DNA of 64,000 nt from Acidiphilium sp. C61 (GTDB lineage: Bacteria; Pseudomonadota; Alphaproteobacteria; Acetobacterales; Acetobacteraceae): assembly GCF_902712915.1 (NCBI RefSeq), contig NZ_CACTIA010000005.1:2318001-2382000 (forward strand), written 5' to 3'. The notes under the pieces were generated by a model. It was not told the DNA's origin. It searched no databases and saw nothing but the letters and a program-made list of their open reading frames with translations. The translations under genes and the position numbers were made by a program. Numbering within the stretch: position 1 is the first letter of the stretch; each line of letters starts with the position of its first letter. This document shows, in pieces, positions 25,406 through 33,763 of the stretch.

Positions 25406-25816
25406 CAGCCGCAACCCGCCCATGGCGCAGAGATACGCCCAGTGTTCCGGGCTGACCGGGCCGACCGACAGGCGCGAGAGGCGGACCAGTGCGAGATCGG
25501 CCAGCGCCGGATCGGCCTTGATCGCGGCGAGGCCGACCGGATGCGGCATCGGGGCGACGGCCTTCACATCGACCGCCACCCAGTCGCCGGATTCGGCGGT
25601 CGGGTCCGGATAGGCTTCCCGCACCACCTCCACCACGCCGACGATCTCGCGACCGATATTGGAGTGATAGAAGAAGGCGCGGTCGCCCACGCGCATCGCC
25701 TTCAGGTTGTTCCTGGCGGCGTGGTTGCGCACGCCGGTCCAGGGTTCGACGCCGTTGGCCACCTGCTGGTCCCAGGAAAACGCGTCCGGCTCGGACTTGA
25801 CCAGCCAGTAGTTCAC
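25403..25816 (-). CDS. EVE domain-containing protein
   Basis: A 137-residue EVE (PUA-like) protein: MNYWLVKSEPDAFSWDQQV, WTGVRNHAARNNLKAM and VGDRAFFYHSN are the signatures of the family whose eukaryotic members bind modified bases such as 5-methylcytosine derivatives. In bacteria the role is unsettled (modified-base sensing or stress). It overlaps downstream of the YciI-like gene by ATGA; the two form a small operon. Confidence 0.9.
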   Translation of the reverse strand: MNYWLVKSEPDAFSWDQQVANGVEPWTGVRNHAARNNLKAMRVGDRAFFYHSNIGREIVGVVEVVREAYPDPTAESGDWVAVDVKAVAPMPHPVGLAAIKADPALADLALVRLSRLSVGPVSPEHWAYLCAMGGLRL

Positions 25817-26106
25817 GGCGTCAGCGTGCCGTCGCGCAGCACGGTGCGGAAGCCCTGGATCTCGACCGCGCCGAACAGCCCGGCCTTGCTGTAGGGGTCG
25901 TTGGCGACCAGCGTTTCCGCCGCCGCGCGGTCCGCCACCTCGTAGACGATCATCGAGCCGCAGGGATTGCCGTCGGCATCCAGCATCGGGCCGCCATAGA
26001 GGATGCTCGACTTGATGCTGTCGAGATAGGCGAGGTGATCGGGGCGGACCTGCTTGCGCAGGGCGAGGCTGTCTTTGCGATCATGGGCGACGAGGACGAA
26101 CTGCAT
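25813..26106 (-). CDS. YciI-family protein
   Basis: A 97-residue YCII-related protein. MQFVLVAHDRKDSLALRKQVRPDH at the start (given as MQFVLVAHDRK then DSLALR) and ETLVANDPYSKAGLFGAVEI near the end include the conserved His-Asp pair and the DPY motif of the ferredoxin-like dimer. Some relatives are dehydrochlorinase- or muconolactone-like enzymes, but most lack a known function. First gene of the YciI-EVE pair. Confidence 0.88.
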   Translation of the reverse strand: MQFVLVAHDRKDSLALRKQVRPDHLAYLDSIKSSILYGGPMLDADGNPCGSMIVYEVADRAAAETLVANDPYSKAGLFGAVEIQGFRTVLRDGTLTP

Positions 26107-26245
26107 TGCGATGGCTCCTTGCGGGCGGTTTCACTGACGCCAGCATAATGGCTGATCGTGCTGCGCCAAGATGTGATCGGCAGGGGCGGCTCCGCGTCCG
26201 GGTGGGGGCTGTCAAAAACAAGAATTCGTATTAGACAATCTGTTG

Positions 26246-27058
26246 ATGGACCGTTCACCCGCCACGGATTACGCGGCCGACGCGCAGGCCGCCATGATCG
26301 CCGCCCCGACATCGAAATCAGGTGCCTGGCTGCACCGTTTCGCCAATCCGGGGCGTTTCCAGCGCCTGGTCCAGCCGCTGATCCCCTGGATCGGCTGGTC
26401 GGCGCTGATCGTCTGCACCGTCGGGCTGGTCTGGGGGTTCGCCTTCGCCCCGGCGGACTGGCAGCAGGGCATCGCCTCGCGCATCATGTATGTCCACGTT
26501 CCCGCGGCCTGGGTGGCGATGAACGGCTATGCGGCGCTGGCCATCTGCTCGCTGCTCTCGATCGTCTGGCGGCATCCGCTGGCCGATATCGCGGCGAAGG
26601 AGATGGGGCCGGTCGGCGCCGGCTTTACCGGGCTCTGCCTGATTACCGGATCGCTCTGGGGCGAGCCGGAATGGGGCACCTACTGGGTGTGGGATGCGCG
26701 GCTGACCTCGGTGCTGATCCTGTTCTTTCTCTATCTCGGCCACATGGCGCTGATCCGCGCGTTCGACAATCCGCAGCACGGATATCGCGCCGCCGCGATC
26801 CTCGGCCTTGTCGGCGCGATCAACCTGCCCATCATCGTGTTCAGCGTGTACTGGTGGAATTCGCTCCACCAGGGCAACTCGATCACCCTCACAGGCCCAT
26901 CCAAGATCTACGTCACGATGCTGTATCCGCTGCTGATTTCCACCTTGGGCTTCTATCTCGCCTTCATTGCCATGTCCCTCGCACGCATTTCGAGCGGTAT
27001 CATGGAAAACCGCGCGCGGGCGCTGCTGCTCGCACGCGCGGAGCGCTCGGGGAACTGA
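26246..27058 (+). CDS. ccmC: Heme exporter membrane protein CcmC
   Basis: A 270-residue inner-membrane protein with six hydrophobic helices. The tryptophan-rich WWD motif WGTYWVWDARLTS begins at residue 143, and YVHVPAAW carries one of the flanking heme-ligand histidines. CcmC presents heme to CcmE in the periplasm during cytochrome c maturation. ATG at 26246 is preferred over the in-frame TTG just before it. First gene of a ccmCDEFGHI cluster; ccmA and ccmB are not in the window. Confidence 0.95.
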   Translation: MDRSPATDYAADAQAAMIAAPTSKSGAWLHRFANPGRFQRLVQPLIPWIGWSALIVCTVGLVWGFAFAPADWQQGIASRIMYVHVPAAWVAMNGYAALAICSLLSIVWRHPLADIAAKEMGPVGAGFTGLCLITGSLWGEPEWGTYWVWDARLTSVLILFFLYLGHMALIRAFDNPQHGYRAAAILGLVGAINLPIIVFSVYWWNSLHQGNSITLTGPSKIYVTMLYPLLISTLGFYLAFIAMSLARISSGIMENRARALLLARAERSGN

Positions 27059-27062
27059 TACG

Positions 27063-27227
27063 ATGGTGAAGAACACCCTGCCTTACGTGGTCGGCAGCTA
27101 TGGCGCCGCCCTTGCGATCATCGGCATTCTCTCCCTGACCACGTTCTTCCGCTACCGCGCGGCAAGGCGCAGGCTGGCTGCGGTGGAGCCGCGCGGGCGT
27201 GGCGAGTCGGGGAGTGCCGCGTCATGA
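27063..27227 (+). CDS. ccmD: Heme exporter protein CcmD
   Basis: A 54-residue single-span membrane protein: VVGSYGAALAIIGILSL forms the helix, followed by FFRYRAARRRLAAVE, the basic C-terminal tail typical of CcmD. It helps release holo-CcmE from CcmC. It lies 4 bp after ccmC and overlaps ccmE by ATGA. Short and weakly conserved, but its position makes the call firm. Confidence 0.88.
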   Translation: MVKNTLPYVVGSYGAALAIIGILSLTTFFRYRAARRRLAAVEPRGRGESGSAAS

Positions 27228-27745
27228 TGAGCCGCAAGAAACGCCGTCTCTGGATCGTGGTCGCCTGCGGTCTCGGTCTGTCCACCGCGGTGGCGCTGAT
27301 GCTGGTCGCCTTCCGCTCCAGCCTCTCGTTCTTCATGTCGCCGCAGCAGGTCGCCGCGCGCCATCCGCCGGCCGGGCAGGTATTCCGCCTCGGCGGCATC
27401 GTGCAGGCGAACACCGTGGTGATGGGCACCCGCAACGGCGCGCCCTATACCACGTTCCGCATCACCGATGGCAGCGCCTCGATCCCGGTGGTCTATACCG
27501 GCGTGCTGCCCGGACTGTTCCGCCAGGGGCAGGGCGTGGTCACGATCGGCGCGATGAGCGAGGGCGATCGTGAATTCCTCGCCTCCACCGTGCTCGCCAA
27601 GCACGGTGCCGATTACATGCCCCGCGATGTCGAGATGGCGCTGCGCAAGGCCGGCAAGTGGAACCCGAAATTCGGCCCGCCGCCCGATGCCGGCGCCTGG
27701 GACGACAAGTCGCCCGCCCAGATCGAGGCGTCCAGCAATGGCTGA
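27224..27745 (+). CDS. ccmE: Periplasmic heme chaperone CcmE
   Basis: A 173-residue membrane-anchored heme chaperone: an N-terminal anchor helix (IVVACGLGLSTAVALMLVAF) precedes an OB-fold domain. The covalent heme site is LAKHGADYMP with His127 and Tyr131, in place of the commoner LAKHDEKY. It receives heme from CcmC and passes it to CcmF. Two in-frame ATG codons open the gene; the first overlaps the ccmD stop. Confidence 0.95.
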   Translation: MMSRKKRRLWIVVACGLGLSTAVALMLVAFRSSLSFFMSPQQVAARHPPAGQVFRLGGIVQANTVVMGTRNGAPYTTFRITDGSASIPVVYTGVLPGLFRQGQGVVTIGAMSEGDREFLASTVLAKHGADYMPRDVEMALRKAGKWNPKFGPPPDAGAWDDKSPAQIEASSNG

Positions 27746-27766
27746 GCCGACCGCAGGAGCCGCACA

Positions 27767-29740
27767 ATGATCCCCACCCTCGGCAATTTCGCGCTTGCGC
27801 TGGCTCTGGCCATCGCCGTTGCGCAATCTGTGGTCGGCATCGCCGGGCCAATGCTGCGCGACCGGCAGATCCTTCGTGCCGCACCCGCGCTGGCGATCGG
27901 CCAGTTCGTCATGCTGGGCCTGTCCTTCCTCGCGCTGGTCTGGGCCGGCGTGGTGTCGGACTTCACGGTACGCAATGTCGCGGAATATTCATCATCGACG
28001 ACGCCGCTCTTCTACCGGATCACCGGTACCTGGGGAAACCATGACGGGTCGATCCTGCTCTGGTGCCTGATCCTCTCGCTGTGTGGCGCGACCGTCGGCA
28101 TTTTCGGCAACAGCATACCCACCAGCCTGCGCTCGCGCGTGCTCGGTGTGCTCGGCCTCGTGTCCGGCGGGTTCATGGCTTTCGTTATCGCCGTCTCCAA
28201 CCCGTTCGCGCGGATCTGGCCGCCGCCGCTGCATGGCGCGGGCGTCAACCCGATCCTGCAGGATCCCGGCCTCGCCGTGCATCCGCCGATTCTCTACACC
28301 GGCTATGTCGGCTTCTCGATTGCCTTCGCCTTCGCCGTTGCCGCCCTGATCGAAGGGCGGGTCGATGCCGCCTGGGGGCGCTGGGTGCGGCCCTGGGCGC
28401 TTGTCTCCTGGCTGTTCCTGACCTGCGGCATCTGCTTCGGCTCGCTCTGGTCGTATTACACGCTGGGCTGGGGCGGGTTCTGGTTCTGGGATCCGGTCGA
28501 GAACGTTGCCTTGCTGCCCTGGCTGACCGGCACGGCGCTGATCCATTCCGCCATCGTGGTGGAGAAGCGCGAGGCGCTGAAGACCTGGTCGGTGCTGCTC
28601 GCCATCGCCACCTTCTCGCTCAGCCTGTGCGGCACCTTCCTCGTCCGCTCGGGCCTGCTCAACTCGGTGCACGCGTTTTCCGCCTCGCCGGATCAGGGGC
28701 TATTCATCCTCGTGCTGCTCGCGCTGACCATCGGCGGCTCGCTGCTGCTGTTTGCCTTCCGCGCGCCGGTTCTGGCGGCGAGCGGGGTTTTCGCGCCGGT
28801 CTCGCGCGAGGGCGCGCTGATCCTGAACAACATATTCCTCTGCATCATCGCCGCCGTCGTCTTCACCGGCACGATGTATCCGCCTTTTCTCGCGCTGCTG
28901 TTCAACCGGCAGATCTCGGTGGGCGCGCCGTTCTACGACCAGGCCGTCCTGCCGCTCACCGCGCCGCTGATCCTGGCGATGGCGGTCGGGCCGATGCTGT
29001 CGTGGAAGCGCGCGGCGCTGCTGCCGGCGCTGACCAAGCTGTGGTTCGTGGCGGTTCTCGCACTCGTCGTCTTCGGCGCCTTCATCCTGCGCGGGCATTT
29101 CGTCGCGGCGCTCGGGCTCGCTGGCGCGGTCTGGGTGGTGATGGGCGCGCTGGTCGATCTCGCGGAGCGGGTCCGCCTGTTCCGGATTCCGCTTGGCCAG
29201 TCCTTCATGCGGCTGTTCACCATCCCGCGGGCCGCCATCGGCGCCTCGCTCGGGCATCTCGGCTTCGGGATCGCCGTGCTCGGCATCGCCGGCATGTCGT
29301 TGCAGACGCATACGATCCGCGTGCTCAACCCCGGCCAGTCGATCGATCTTGGCGGCTACAACTGGAAGCTGATCGCGATCAAGCCGGCAACCGGGCCGAA
29401 CTACAGCGCCCGCGATGCGACGATCGAGGTGTCGCGCAACGGGCATCTGGTCCAGATCCTGCACCCCGAGACGCGGTATTTCACCGACCAGAAGGTCAAG
29501 ACGGTGGCCGCTGCGATCCGCAGCAACGGCGTTCGTAATCTCTTCGCCACCTTCGCCGGTGACAACAACAGCGGCGGCGGCGAATTCCGCTTCAACATCC
29601 ATCCGCTCGCGCCGGAAATCTGGCTCGGCGGCCTCATCATGGCGCTTGGCGGCGCGATCTCGCTGACCGACCGGCGGTTCCGCGTCGGTGCGCCGGTGCG
29701 AAGCCGGCTGCGTCGGCCTTCCGGCTCGGCCACGGTCTGA
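27767..29740 (+). CDS. ccmF: Cytochrome c heme lyase subunit CcmF
   Basis: A 657-residue polytopic membrane protein with the WWD motif WGGFWFWDPVENVA at 235-248 and a large periplasmic domain near the C-terminus. It ligates heme to the CXXCH motifs of apocytochromes with CcmH and CcmI. Length is normal. It is separated from ccmE by 21 bp, within the same operon. Confidence 0.95.
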   Translation: MIPTLGNFALALALAIAVAQSVVGIAGPMLRDRQILRAAPALAIGQFVMLGLSFLALVWAGVVSDFTVRNVAEYSSSTTPLFYRITGTWGNHDGSILLWCLILSLCGATVGIFGNSIPTSLRSRVLGVLGLVSGGFMAFVIAVSNPFARIWPPPLHGAGVNPILQDPGLAVHPPILYTGYVGFSIAFAFAVAALIEGRVDAAWGRWVRPWALVSWLFLTCGICFGSLWSYYTLGWGGFWFWDPVENVALLPWLTGTALIHSAIVVEKREALKTWSVLLAIATFSLSLCGTFLVRSGLLNSVHAFSASPDQGLFILVLLALTIGGSLLLFAFRAPVLAASGVFAPVSREGALILNNIFLCIIAAVVFTGTMYPPFLALLFNRQISVGAPFYDQAVLPLTAPLILAMAVGPMLSWKRAALLPALTKLWFVAVLALVVFGAFILRGHFVAALGLAGAVWVVMGALVDLAERVRLFRIPLGQSFMRLFTIPRAAIGASLGHLGFGIAVLGIAGMSLQTHTIRVLNPGQSIDLGGYNWKLIAIKPATGPNYSARDATIEVSRNGHLVQILHPETRYFTDQKVKTVAAAIRSNGVRNLFATFAGDNNSGGGEFRFNIHPLAPEIWLGGLIMALGGAISLTDRRFRVGAPVRSRLRRPSGSATV

Positions 29741-29749
29741 TCCCGACCG

Positions 29750-30304
29750 ATGAGCCTGTCGCGCCGCATGATGTTCGGACTGCCGCTGCTCGTCGTGGGC
29801 GTGGGCGGGGTCGGCTTCTATGAACTGCTCCGCCGGATGCAGACCGGCAGCTACAACCCGCAGGCCTTCGACAACCCGCTGGTCGGGCACGACGTGCCGG
29901 ATTTCACCCTGACCGGGGTGGATGGCAAGGAGGGGTTCGACAAGAAGCTGCTCGCCGCGCAGACGCGCCCGGTTCTGGTGAATTTCTTCGCCTCCTGGTG
30001 CGTGCCCTGCGCCGGCGAGGCTCCCTATCTCGACCGGCTGGCGAAATCCGGCGTCGACATCTGGGGGATCGCCTATCAGGACAAGCCCGAGGCCATCGGC
30101 CTCTACCTTGCGAAATACGGCAACCCCTATGCCCGCCTCGCGGCCGATCCCTCGGGGCGGACGGCGATCAACTGGGGCGTTTATGGCGTGCCGGAGAGTT
30201 TCCTGATCGCCCCGGGCGGAAAGGTGGTGTGGCATGTCGCGGCGCCGCTGGTGCCCGAGGTGATCGACGATCAGCTCCGCCCCGCGCTGCGGAGGCTGGC
30301 ATGA
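29750..30304 (+). CDS. ccmG: Thiol:disulfide interchange protein CcmG/DsbE
   Basis: A 184-residue membrane-anchored thioredoxin-like protein. After an N-terminal anchor the active site FFASWCVPCAGEAP has Cys84 and Cys87, and WGVYGVPESFLI contains the cis-proline loop and the acidic insert region of CcmG. It keeps apocytochrome cysteines reduced, receiving electrons from a DsbD/CcdA-type protein; the DsbD/ScsB-like gene at 38.8 kb is a candidate donor. Overlaps ccmH by ATGA. Confidence 0.95.
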   Translation: MSLSRRMMFGLPLLVVGVGGVGFYELLRRMQTGSYNPQAFDNPLVGHDVPDFTLTGVDGKEGFDKKLLAAQTRPVLVNFFASWCVPCAGEAPYLDRLAKSGVDIWGIAYQDKPEAIGLYLAKYGNPYARLAADPSGRTAINWGVYGVPESFLIAPGGKVVWHVAAPLVPEVIDDQLRPALRRLA

Positions 30305-30798
30305 GGCGCTGGCTCGTCCTGCTCGTCGCCGGACTGGCTCTTGCCTGCGGCACGGCGATGGCATCTCCCGCCGCGCCGGCGCCATCGGCGGGCGGCGATC
30401 ACCCGACCAGCATCACCCGCGACGGCGTGAAGCTCACCTTCGCCCAGGAGGAACGCGCCGAGGCGATCGGCAACAAGCTGCGCTGCCTGGTCTGCCAGAA
30501 CGAAACCGTCGAGAATTCGCGGGCCGGGCTGGCCAAGCAGTTCCGCACCATCATCCGCCACCGCGTCGCCGCGGGGGACAGCAATCGCCAGATCATCGCG
30601 TTCATGGTCAAGCGTTACGGCATCTATGTGCTGCTCAAGCCGCCGTTCCGCCCGGAAACCTGGCTGCTCTGGCTTTCGCCGGGCATTGCCGCGATCATCG
30701 GGCTTGCGGTGCTGCTGGTCGCGCGCCGCCGCCGGCGGGCAACCCCCCCGCCATTATCGCCGGAAGAAACTGACCGGCTGAAGGAACTCCTGTCTTGA
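30301..30798 (+). CDS. ccmH: Cytochrome c maturation protein CcmH (CycL type)
   Basis: A 165-residue protein with a signal peptide, the redox motif LRCLVCQN (Cys62, Cys65) in a three-helix bundle, and a C-terminal transmembrane helix (LLWLSPGIAAIIGLAVLLVA). It reduces or holds the apocytochrome CXXCH thiols for CcmF. It corresponds to the N-terminal half of the E. coli CcmH fusion; the TPR half is the separate next gene. Overlaps ccmI by TTGA. Confidence 0.93.
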   Translation: MRRWLVLLVAGLALACGTAMASPAAPAPSAGGDHPTSITRDGVKLTFAQEERAEAIGNKLRCLVCQNETVENSRAGLAKQFRTIIRHRVAAGDSNRQIIAFMVKRYGIYVLLKPPFRPETWLLWLSPGIAAIIGLAVLLVARRRRRATPPPLSPEETDRLKELLS

Positions 30799-31571
30799 TC
30801 TGGCTCTGGATGGCGGTGCTGGCCGCCGTGGCGATCGCGCCGCTCCTGGTCGTCTGGCTGCGCCAGGGCACGATCCGTTACCGGCGGGAGACCGCCATGG
30901 CCCTGCATCGCTCCCAGCTCGAGGAAATCGACCGGGATCGTGAGGAAGGCCGTCTGCCGGAGGAGGAATACAAGGCGGCACGGCTCGAAGTGCAGCGCCG
31001 GCTTCTCGCCGCCGACCAGATTCCTGAGCCGGAAGCCAACCGCGCCGCGCGCGGGGTGATGATCGCAACCTTCGTCGCCATACCGGTCGCGGCGGTGGCG
31101 CTGTTCATCCCCTCGGGGCTGCCTCTCGTGCCCTCGGAGCCGCATGCCAGCGTGATCCGCCAGCGCGATGAAGCCGCGAAGCGGGACAATGCGCTGATCG
31201 AGCAACTCAGGCAGAAACTCGCCAGCCTGCCGCCCGGCAGTCCGGAGGCGCGGCAGGGATATCTGCTGCTCGGCCAGGCGCTGGTGAGCCAGAACAAGCT
31301 GGCCCCCGCGGTGCAGGCCTGGAAAATGGCGCTCGCCATGAAGTTCGATCCCACCCTCGCCGCCGAGACGGCCGAGGCGGAGAGCGAGGCCGTGGGCCAT
31401 GTCACGCCGGATGCCGCGGCGCTGTTCCGCAAGGCCATGGCCGCAGCACCGGCCACGGCCCCCTGGCGGCCGCTTGCCGAGCAGCGGCTGCGCGAGGCGG
31501 CGGTGCTGGAATCGAATGGTGGCAAGTCCCCCTTGCCGGGTAACGCGGAAGGGGCCAAATCCGGCTCATGA
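30795..31571 (+). CDS. ccmI: Cytochrome c biogenesis TPR protein CcmI (CycH)
   Basis: A 258-residue apocytochrome chaperone. It has two transmembrane helices ([20 protein letters not shown] at the N-terminus and [19 protein letters not shown] at about 80-100) around a cytoplasmic coiled coil ([20 protein letters not shown]), then a TPR-like periplasmic domain ([20 protein letters not shown]). The start codon is TTG inside the ccmH stop (TTGA), a rare choice that may limit translation. Ends in an ATGA overlap with the next gene. Confidence 0.9.
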   Translation: MIWLWMAVLAAVAIAPLLVVWLRQGTIRYRRETAMALHRSQLEEIDRDREEGRLPEEEYKAARLEVQRRLLAADQIPEPEANRAARGVMIATFVAIPVAAVALFIPSGLPLVPSEPHASVIRQRDEAAKRDNALIEQLRQKLASLPPGSPEARQGYLLLGQALVSQNKLAPAVQAWKMALAMKFDPTLAAETAEAESEAVGHVTPDAAALFRKAMAAAPATAPWRPLAEQRLREAAVLESNGGKSPLPGNAEGAKSGS

Positions 31572-31759
31572 CCGATCAGACCGAAAGCACCCAGGCCGAA
31601 CCTGCCGGCACCACCACCGCGACCGCGAGCAACGCTCCGGCGGCAACCCCGGATACCGCTGCGGCAAAGCCTTGGCCGAAGGAAATCGGCGGCCCGAAAG
31701 GCCCCGAACCGACCCGTTATGGCGATTGGGAACGCAACGGCCGCTGCTCCGATTTCTGA
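31568..31759 (+). CDS. DUF1674 protein (succinate dehydrogenase assembly factor 4-like)
   Basis: A 63-residue protein with a low-complexity Ala/Thr N-terminal half and the conserved C-terminal signature [19 protein letters not shown] followed by RNGRCSDF, which defines DUF1674/SdhAF4. In eukaryotes SdhAF4 binds flavinated SdhA and protects it before complex II assembly. It is the last gene of the ccm operon and overlaps ccmI; co-expression with cytochrome c biogenesis fits a general respiratory-assembly unit. Confidence 0.85.
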   Translation: MTDQTESTQAEPAGTTTATASNAPAATPDTAAAKPWPKEIGGPKGPEPTRYGDWERNGRCSDF

Positions 31760-31768
31760 GCGCGGCGC

Positions 31769-33589
31769 CTATTCGCCCGAAAGCTCCCGCCGCCGCTGAT
31801 CCAGCTCCTCGCTGTAGCGGCGGAGGGCATATTGTTCGGTGAGGACGCCGAGCACCTGACGGCTCTCCTCCCCGTCGATCACCGCCAGAACATCGCATTC
31901 CGCCTTCTCGAAGGCCCGGATCGCTTCCTTCACCGTCGCCTGCGGCGTGAGAAAATCGTCACGATGGCGAACGAGGGGCTGGATCGACTCCTCGGCCGCG
32001 GCATCCGGCGCGTGCACCTCCGAGGGATAGGCAAGCCCGGCATAGCGCTGGTTCTCGTCGAGCACGACGACATACTGCGTCCGGCCGAGCGGGAACTCGG
32101 CCTTGAACTCAACGATTTCGCTGGTCTCCTGGGTGACGTACTGGTTGCGGCGCATCATCCGCCCGACCGTCAGATTGTGGATCCAGCCAATATCGACAGC
32201 GCTGCGGATCGTCTCGCCGCGCAGATGGAAGCGCCAGGTGGTGAACGAATAGCCGAAAAAGCGGCGAACCGTGAGCGATGCGGCGATCGCGGCCATCAGG
32301 ACGGCGATGGTGATGCTGAAATTGTTGGTGCTCTCGAGGGTGAGGAAGGTCATCGTCATGGTGCCGCTGACGATCGCGGTGGCCAGCGCCGCCATGCCGA
32401 CCACGGCATAGAAGCCGATCGGCACGCCATGCGCCACGGGCAGTAACACCGCGACATCGCCATAGGCGCGGCCGAGCAGCGATCCCATGAACAGCGCGGC
32501 GAAGAACAGGCCGCCGCGGAAGCCGGTCGCGATGGAGAAGGCCGAGGCGGTCGATTTCATCACCAGCAGCGCCACCGCGAGCATGAACGGATAGATCACG
32601 GCGAGCTGGGTGTGCAGCGATGAATTGCCCGAGGCCATCACCTTGGGCGTGATGCTGCCCAGCAGCCCGACAACGACGCCGCCGATCATCGGCCGAAGCC
32701 AGACCGGCACGCCGGTGCGCCGGAACACCGCTTCCAGCGAGGTCACCGTCCGCATGATCGCGATGCCGACAAACCCCGCGATGATGCCGAGCAGCACCGC
32801 GAGCGGGTAGGCATAGCCCGGCGTATGGGTCGGCAGCACGACATCGAGCGGCCGCACGCCGCCATCCATCAGCAGTTCCGTGGTCAGCGTGCCGGAGAGC
32901 GAGGCGATGACGACCATGGTCAGGGTCGGCAGGGAATAGGTGCCGATGACGAGTTCGATTCCATAGAACGCGCCGCAGAGCGGGGCGTTGAACGCGCCGC
33001 CGATCGCCGCCCCGGCGCCGCAGCCCACCAGCACGCGCAGGTCGTTGCGCCGCAGCCGCAGATGCTGGCCGATCCATGAGGCGATGCCGCCGCCGAACTG
33101 CGCATAGCCGGCTTCCTGGCCCACCGAGCCGCCGACGCCGTTGGAAAACGAGGTCTGCATCGCCACGATGAAGGAATCGCGCAGCGACATCTTGCCGCCG
33201 TAAAGCGCATTCGCCTCGACCGGGTCGACGATGTTGGTGATGCGATACTTGCCGAGAATCCAAGCGACCGACCCCAGTGCCGCGCCGCCCAGGATCGGCA
33301 CGAAGATCGCGCGCATCGGGTCGATATGCGTCTGCTGCGAGAGGCCCTCGCCGAGCTTCGGCAGGGCGAAGAACCAGAAATGGAAGTGGTGGCTCAGGAA
33401 ATCCATCAGGAAGACGCAGAACCCCGAGAACACGCCGACCACGACGGCAATCGCCGCGAGCCAGATCTCGTCGGTCCGCACCAGGGCCCGGACATGCATC
33501 GGCGCATCGACGGTGATCGCGGCCAGTCGTCGTCGTGTCGCCGCCCACCAGCGGGAATTTGACCGACCTTGAACCGTGGAACTCGCCAT
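31769..33589 (-). CDS. ClC-family chloride channel/antiporter with CBS domains
   Basis: A 606-residue membrane protein with the ClC core: the first filter segment reads GVGGSVGQEAGYAQFGGG (canonical GREGP becomes GQEAG, but the gating Glu is kept) and the second is GAGAAIGGAFNAPLCGAFYGIE. Tandem CBS domains follow from about residue 480. Such proteins exchange chloride and protons and support acid resistance, which is plausible for an acidophile. The start MASSTVQGRSN is the first ATG. Convergent with the DUF1674 gene 9 bp away. Confidence 0.88.
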   Translation of the reverse strand: MASSTVQGRSNSRWWAATRRRLAAITVDAPMHVRALVRTDEIWLAAIAVVVGVFSGFCVFLMDFLSHHFHFWFFALPKLGEGLSQQTHIDPMRAIFVPILGGAALGSVAWILGKYRITNIVDPVEANALYGGKMSLRDSFIVAMQTSFSNGVGGSVGQEAGYAQFGGGIASWIGQHLRLRRNDLRVLVGCGAGAAIGGAFNAPLCGAFYGIELVIGTYSLPTLTMVVIASLSGTLTTELLMDGGVRPLDVVLPTHTPGYAYPLAVLLGIIAGFVGIAIMRTVTSLEAVFRRTGVPVWLRPMIGGVVVGLLGSITPKVMASGNSSLHTQLAVIYPFMLAVALLVMKSTASAFSIATGFRGGLFFAALFMGSLLGRAYGDVAVLLPVAHGVPIGFYAVVGMAALATAIVSGTMTMTFLTLESTNNFSITIAVLMAAIAASLTVRRFFGYSFTTWRFHLRGETIRSAVDIGWIHNLTVGRMMRRNQYVTQETSEIVEFKAEFPLGRTQYVVVLDENQRYAGLAYPSEVHAPDAAAEESIQPLVRHRDDFLTPQATVKEAIRAFEKAECDVLAVIDGEESRQVLGVLTEQYALRRYSEELDQRRRELSGE

Positions 33590-33681
33590 GCTGCGTCCTG
33601 TGTAGTCGTCTTGTGTCAGGACGGACCGCCCGCCCGGCGGTCAGATGCCGCCGGTTTCCGGCAGCATCATGGCCAAGGGCA

Positions 33682-33709
33682 CAGTTACAAGATGAAAGTT
33701 AACGGTCAA
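33682..33709 (-). promoter_or_regulatory. Possible promoter of the ClC gene
   Basis: On minus, TTGACC (33704-33709) and TAACTG (33682-33687) are 16 bp apart, about 93 bp before the ClC start. The same TAACTG -10 with a TTGACT -35 at 16 bp occurs before the RTX-like gene at 54.2 kb. The TTAAC within the spacer overlaps a CtrA-like half-site. Weak prediction. Confidence 0.3.
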
Positions 33710-33763
33710 CCACCGTTCGATGGAAATCGCCGATCAATCCGATCCGTTGCGTCGATGAACGCC

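Noticed and set aside
28063..29538. Open frame of 491 codons inside ccmF in another frame
   Set aside because: ccmF has full-length family motifs in its own frame; the alternative is Arg/Ala-rich noise.
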